Source: Platanthera guangdongensis (taxonomy: Eukaryota; Streptophyta; Magnoliopsida; Asparagales; Orchidaceae). Taken from it: a stretch of 64,000 bases of DNA. Location: contig CM077162.1 of the NCBI GenBank assembly GCA_039583875.1, positions 166,737,220-166,801,219 of the forward strand, written 5' to 3'. The notes beneath the pieces were generated by a model that searched no databases, was not told where the DNA came from, and saw nothing but the letters and a program-made list of their open reading frames with translations. The first letter of the stretch is position 1. Each line of letters begins with the position of its first letter. Of the stretch, positions 58,482-64,000 are shown piece after piece. Position numbers and translations under genes: made by a program.

Positions 58482-60348
58482 CAACGGGCACGATTTTGAT
58501 ACTTCTTCTTCAATGCCTATTATCTCTACACCTCTCTCGGTACTAGCTCTTTCCACAACTATTCTTGGTGCGCCGTATCTTTCTCTCGAGACAGATTCTT
58601 TGCCCTTGGAGCCTTTTGTACCTATTGTCGGGCCTCTTCTTTCTTCTAGCAGTGAATTGCCTCTTTCGGACAAGAGTGATCGTGATCTTTCCATTGCCCT
58701 GTGAAAGGGCGTTCGATAATACACTTAGCATCCTATTGATGTGGTTGTCTCCTATGCCCAGCTTTCCTCGGATGGCAAGCGTTTTGCTCTTGCTATCTCT
58801 TCTACTATTATACTGGCTATGTATCAAGAAGCTTTTGTCATTCCTCAGTGGAAAGCCGCTATGGATGAGGAAATTTACAAATTAACTGAGAGAGGTACTT
58901 GGACTCATGCTCCCCCACCTCTAGGCATTGAAGTGGTTAGCTGTCGGTGGGTCTTTGTTGTTAAGTATCTTCCAGATGGTTCAGTTGATCGCTATAAGGC
59001 GAGGCTTATGGAAAAAGGTTTCACTCAGATGTATGGGGTAGATTTCTTTGATACTTTTTCTCTTGTTGCTCGCATCAGCACTATACGCGTTCTCTTATCT
59101 GTGGTTGTTAATCAAACCTGGGAGATGTCTCAATTAAATGTGAAGAATGTCATCCTTTATGGTGATTTGCAAGAAGTGCTTTACATGGAGCAACCTTCTG
59201 GGTTTGTTGCTCTGGGGGACTCTCATGTATACAAGCTTCGGAAGGTGATTTATGATTTAAAGCAGAGTCCACGAGCTTGGTTTGAAAAATTTAGTGGAGT
59301 TGTTTCTCTTATTGGGTTCAGTCGAAGCTCTGCTGATCATTCCTTATTAATACACAAGACTACCAAAGGCCTTATGGTTCTTGCTATCTATGTTGATGAT
59401 ATTCTTCTGACTAATGATGATAAAAAAGGCATTGATCTAGCCAAATGACATCTTCGATAACATTTTGTTACTAAGGATATGGGACCTCCAAAGTAATTTC
59501 TGGGCATTGAGATTTCACGAAAGAGGAACTCGGCGGTTCTTTCACAGCGAAAGTATGCACTAGATCTCTTAAAGGAGACCGGTCTTCTTGGCATGAAACC
59601 TACTCATTGCCCGATGGCGGTTGGAGATGACAAGGAGTAGACTAAAGATTCTCCTCTTCTTCCTGATTTCACTGTGTACAGCCGCCTTGTATGCAAACTT
59701 ATATATCTGACTGTTACTAGACCAGATATTTGTTATGCAGTTGGAAAGGTCAGTCAGTTTATGCAGAATCCTAGAGAGTGTCACCTTCGGTCTACCATGA
59801 AAATTCTGGAGTATGTGAAAGGGTCTCCAAGAAAGGGCTTGTTGTTTCAGAAGAATAATCATTTGAAGATTGAAGCATATTCTAATGCAGCTATGTTGAT
59901 AATAAATAAGATAGAAAATCTACATCAGGTTTTTGCACCTTTGTAGGAGGAAACCATGTTAGCTAGAAAAGCAAGAAGTAAAGAGTGGTTTCAAGGACAA
60001 GTGCTGAAGCAGAGTATATGAGCATGGCTTCAACTACCTGTGAGTTAAACTGGTTAAAAGTGCTTATGATGGACTTAGGAGTAGTCAATGATCATCCTCT
60101 TCTTATGTTCTCTGATAACAAGAAAGCCGTATATATTTTGAGAAATCATGTATTTCAAGAGAGGACGAAGCATATCGTGGTTGATTGCCACTTCATTAAA
60201 GAGGAGATTTTTAAGAATCAGATTTGCACTCTGTTTGTTATCTTCGAGAGAGAACTACCTGATTTCTTCACCATGCCAGTTACAACTTTCTAGGAGGTTT
60301 GTAGCAAGCTAAGCATGGTAGATATATATGCTCCAACTTGAGGGAGAG
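58482..60348 (+). pseudogene. Ty1/copia RT and RNase H (second half of a split element)
   Basis: The text enters in the linker before RT (LSLETDSLPLEPFVP). RT runs from about 58850 (PQWKAAMDEEI, GTWTHAPPP, CRWVFVVKYLPDGSVDRYKA) to an intact YVDD at 59389-59400. Stops follow at 59446, 59458 and 59494. RNase H is readable as SRPD-like (TRPDICYAVGKVSQFM), SAEAEYMSMASTTCEL and SDNKKAVYI, then KHIVVDCHFIKEE. The polypurine tract is CTTGAGGGAGAG (60337-60348), directly before an LTR start TATTGGAG. It probably continues the element at 30336-31407. Confidence 0.88.
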
Positions 60349-61602
60349 TATTGGAGCTTGAGGAGTGATAACTTCCCAAAAATAAGTTATCTAGCCAAAT
60401 TTCTAGACTTAATATTCATTATAAATTCTTAAAACATGTGTAAATGAAATAGAAATAGAATTAAATTCATATTTATTTGATTTGTGACTAATCCGGTCTT
60501 TTTCTAATGTGTTATTGCGAGAAATGCTAAAGAAATCTTCTTGGAGAAAGAAATCTTCCCAAATATTACAACTAGGAAAATATGTTGCAACGTGCGGGAA
60601 AAGTAGGTTTCAACATGGCCTGGACGAATTTCATATTTTGAATTTCAAAGTTAGCATCGATTTCAAATATGGAAGGGTTCTTCTTTCCAAAGGGATTCTT
60701 ACGTTTTTAAGGGGGGATCTCTACCAAATTATTCATTCCAAGAGAGAGGAGAAAGGGGAATTAAGGGTCTTCTTCATTTAGGGTTTCAAAAATCCTTCAT
60801 TGAAAAAGGGTGGCTAGAGCAAGGAAGACGACGGATCTTCGGGCTGATCGAGTGAGCGACTTCGGAAAGAGAATCCTGCAGCGTTTAATTGTTAATTCTA
60901 TCATGTATTGTAATATCTCTCCAAACATTTCGCGCTTTTCCTCCATCGCTAAGAACTAATTCCTGTTAATCTTGTATTGTGATAGTACTATGGTTTGTGT
61001 GATGATTGTAATATTTTCTTTATGATTGTTTGGTGAATGTCTTTATTGAAATTATGATCTATATTTTGAAACTTTTGGCCAAGGTTTTGTTTTTCTAATA
61101 TGCTTCTTAAATCGAGAGAGGAGTTGCACAAGTTCGTCATAATTTCGATATAGCATTTAAAGGGAGAAAGAGATTTTCACTTGATGTTAACAACATTGGT
61201 ATTTGATCTTTATGTGGTACTTGTTTTACTTAAGGGGAAATAGAGACTAGGAATTTCCGATATTGAGAGGTACGGATCTTCTACCCTAAAATCGTTGCAA
61301 GACATTTCACCTCACATATTCATGAATTCACTTTTTTAACTTCACCTCACTAGGCATGGGAAATCACGATCCAAGATTATCTCTCATAACTAATGACAAT
61401 CATTTTCTCTAGGAACCGTTGTTTATTTTAATTAGTAGTTTTCTTTACCGTTTTTAATATCTTCAAATCATCATTTCAATTCACTTGGATTTAGAGAAAA
61501 GGCACAGCTAATATTTGCAAGCACTAGATTCTTCACCTCTTCGCGGGAAAAATCTTTAATCACATTATATTACTTGATCCGACACATGCACTTGCGTATA
61601 AT
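60349..61602 (+). repeat. 3' LTR of the split copia, then unclassified LTR-like AT-rich DNA
   Basis: The LTR starts TATTGGAGCTTGAGG (TG to TA). Its end could not be fixed. From about 60950 the text (…GTGATGATTGTAATATT…, …CATGCACTTGCGTATAA) resembles ends of Athila-type gypsy LTRs and may be a different element. No coding sequence is supported, including the short reading frame at 60509-60781. Confidence 0.5.
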
Positions 61603-63843
61603 TGAAAGTTCTTGTTTTCAAGATAGCTAGCAACCTAGAGGGTGGGTGAATAGGTTTATCTAGGTCTTTTGATTTCTTTTTGTTTCTTCTTTAGTTACTA
61701 AGTGATTGAGAGCTTTTTATGTACCTATAAATAGAAATCAAAAACAAAAAAGCACACTGGTATTTTTGTAGTGATTACCCAAAATTATGGCTACATGCAC
61801 TCTCCTCCCACCTTGCAAACTTCCTGTTAGTCAGGGCACTTCTCCAAAGTAATGCTCCAAGGAGCTTACACCTCAGATCCCTCAGGATCTCTCAGTATCC
61901 ACCAAGACTTACACCTCAGTAACAAAGGCATACACTCAGTGATACAAGTATTATATACCTCAGGAAATTAAGTTCTACCACTCAGGCTATGGAGGATAGC
62001 CCTACCTCAGAGCAAACTTTCTCCTACAACTCAAAGAGATACACTCTCCTACAGTATATGCAATATTGCCCTACTTCTCAGTGAGTAAAACTCACCTATC
62101 TCAGATCCTATCAGGATCCTACACTCAGAGAGGAGCCCTCTCCTATAGCTCAGGCAAATTTTCCCTACCTAGGCTCAAGGCCCTACAACTCAGATCTAGA
62201 AGGATCCTACAACAAGAAATAATTTAATTAACTTTGACACAGAGAAATTTCTCTGTGTCAACAACTAGAGCAGAGAAATTTCTGCTCTACCTCTCCTCAC
62301 AACAGAGAAAAATATTGCTAGAGGTACTCAGAAGCTGACTTCTGAACTTACTGAAGAAGGCTAAAGATCTGTTGATCTTGAGGCTTCAAGAAGCTAACTG
62401 AACCTACCCAATGCTGAAGGTTCTTCTTTCTTCAAAATAATTTCTTATTCTGTTGTGGCTGATGGAGATTGCACAGTTATCTGAACTTTTTCTTGTAGGA
62501 GAGCCTCAAGCTTTTTGCATGCATCAATGACGAAGAAGATGAAGTCGGCTGCTAACTTTTTCAGTTGATAATGCCCTAAAAGTTGACTTATGTCTTGGCC
62601 CATCTCCTCCTTTTATAGTCCGCTGACCAACGACTCTTAGAGATTAGTGGGCCCCACCTACAGCATCCATCTGCGCCTTGCTTTAACGGAAGAAGACATA
62701 TAGTAGGCTAGCGACGCCTTTTGCCGGGTACTGTGGCATTGCCACTCACAATTTGAATATGGTTGACTTTGTCAATTTTCTTGATGTCAGCACCTGTGGA
62801 CTTAGCCAAAATCAAGCATCAGTAGTATAGACGTTGATTGAATGAGCTTCACTCAATGCCAAATCACTTATACTGATTTACTATCTCTTGGTGTTGAGTG
62901 AGTTTCCTTCTCTTAACACCAAACTACTTAGATTATAAATCTGTTTCTAGGCGTTGAGTGATTCAGCTTCAGTCAATGCCAACTTACTTTCTCAGCTTTC
63001 TACTGCTTGGCATTGAGTGAGTGAGCATCACTCAACGCCAAACTCCTTAGACAAAATTCTGTCTTCACTAGGCGTTGACAGCGTTGAGTGAGTAATGCAC
63101 ACTCAATGCTTTTTGCCTAAACAATTTCTGCAGCCTCTTCTTTATGTATGGTGTTGAGAGCGTTGAGTGAAAATGCCTCACTCAATGCTTTCTGCCTTAG
63201 CCATTTCTGCTTCTTTAGCATCTTAAGCGTTTACAGCGTTGAGTGAGCATGACTCACTCAACTCTTTTTGCTTTAACAAATTCTGCATCATGGTGTTGAG
63301 AGCGTTGAGTGACCACGCCTCACTCAATGTTTTCTGCCTTAGCCAACTTTCTGTATTCTTTAAAAATATTGGCTTTGACTGACTGAGTGTTACTTAACAC
63401 TTAAGAGGCTATGGCGTAGAGTGAATGACCTTCACTTAACTCTTGTGGACTTAGCCACATTTCTGCCTCTTAAACCTTAGGCATTGAATGTCTTAGCCAG
63501 CCTCACTCAACTCTGAACTGAGTTTGACAAATGCTGAACTGAGTTCGACAAATAGTGAGCTCAGTTCGACGAACTCTGAACTCAGTTCGATGAATTTAGA
63601 CTTGGCCAAATTTCTCAAACTCTGAGCGTAGTTCGACGAATGATTTGCTCAGCTCGACGAACTCTGAACTTAGTTCGACGAATTTGGACTTAGCAAAATT
63701 TCTCAAACCATATCTTAGGTAAGAGTATTCCTGACTTAGCCACATAGGCAACTTGTCCCATCACTTTCATCAACAGATATATGTATATCATTGATAAGAT
63801 TGACTTCCTCAAATCTAGGACATTGTGGGAAATGGACTCAACA
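61603..63843 (-). repeat. 3' LTR of a minus-strand SIRE-like copia
   Basis: On the minus strand it starts TGTTGAGTCC at 63843 and ends …GAACTTTCA at 61603, 2241 bp. U3 has GTTCGACGAA words (63530-63700), then CGTTGAGTGA/TCACTCAACGCC hairpins (62829-63500). TATA (ACTATAAAAGG) is at 62608-62618. The C-run counterpart GAGGGTGGGTGAATAG lies near the inner end (61640). No gene. Confidence 0.85.
62608..62618 (-). promoter_or_regulatory. LTR TATA box
   Basis: ACTATAAAAGG on the minus strand, about 210 bp downstream of the dyad array. Confidence 0.6.
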
Positions 63844-64000
63844 ATCTCCCCCTATTTGAGGATGCCAAAACTCTTAAGCATGTGAGTCAATGATACACAG
63901 AACCATGCAGCAATAGGCCTAAAAACTATATAATTGAGAAGTGATCTATAGTTACCATACTTCCCAGCCTACAGAGTGGAACATCATTGCACCTGCTTCG
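63844..64000 (-). other. Polypurine tract and 3' untranslated region of the minus-strand copia
   Basis: AAATAGGGGGAGAT (63844-63857, minus strand) directly precedes the LTR. The rest is non-coding; the element body lies beyond the right edge. Confidence 0.8.

Overview
This is nuclear DNA of a flowering plant from a region packed with LTR retrotransposons. Nearly every readable coding stretch is gag, protease (PR), integrase (INT), reverse transcriptase (RT) or RNase H (RH) of Ty1/copia or Ty3/gypsy elements on both strands, almost all broken by stops and frameshifts. The one host-type coding sequence is the N-terminus of a RAV/TEM-type (AP2/B3) transcription factor at 40701-40922. That gene family, a Tourist-like MITE, a tRNA-derived SINE and LTR primer sites of the plant type TGGTATCAGAGC all point to an angiosperm. 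I see no intact host gene, rRNA, tRNA or CRISPR array.

Left part (1-18127): a gypsy pol fragment (1-2335) abuts a truncated minus-strand SIRE-like copia (2336-6701: protease, gag and a 1.9-kb LTR). A gypsy LTR fragment follows (6702-8049), then a Tat/Retand-type gypsy pol (8050-10886), an array of about 16 copies of an 86-bp repeat (10989-12345), and a GC-rich antisense gene with its own TATA box (12930-16523). A chromovirus integrase/chromodomain tail closes this part (17254-18127).

Middle part (18168-31407): a roughly 6-kb palindrome is built from two LTRs of one gypsy family meeting tail to tail at 20974-20987. Next come a minus-strand copia body (24133-27244), a gypsy LTR with primer site and gag remnant (27245-30140), a small inverted LTR scrap, and the protease-integrase half of a copia (30336-31407).

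Right part (31408-61602) is a nest. The copia at 30336-31407 seems to resume at 58482. Between its halves sits a SIRE-like copia (LTR 31408-33915, body 33994-36755), broken by a gypsy element (36756-58481), which is broken in turn by a complete copia (45561-57806) with matching 1.65-kb LTRs and a perfect CAAAT target duplication. The gypsy element also carries a captured host segment (about 38.6-40.9 kb): MITE, SINE, promoter-like DNA, a solo LTR with TCCAT duplication, and the RAV 5' coding end. Another minus-strand copia LTR (61603-63843) closes the window.

The most unusual signal is regulatory. At least eight LTRs, from both copia and gypsy families, carry arrays of the same short dyad words (TTCGTCGA/TCGACGAA and GGCGTTGAG/CTCAACGCC). 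Wherever a TATA box is recognisable, the array lies just upstream of it, in the U3 part of the LTR.
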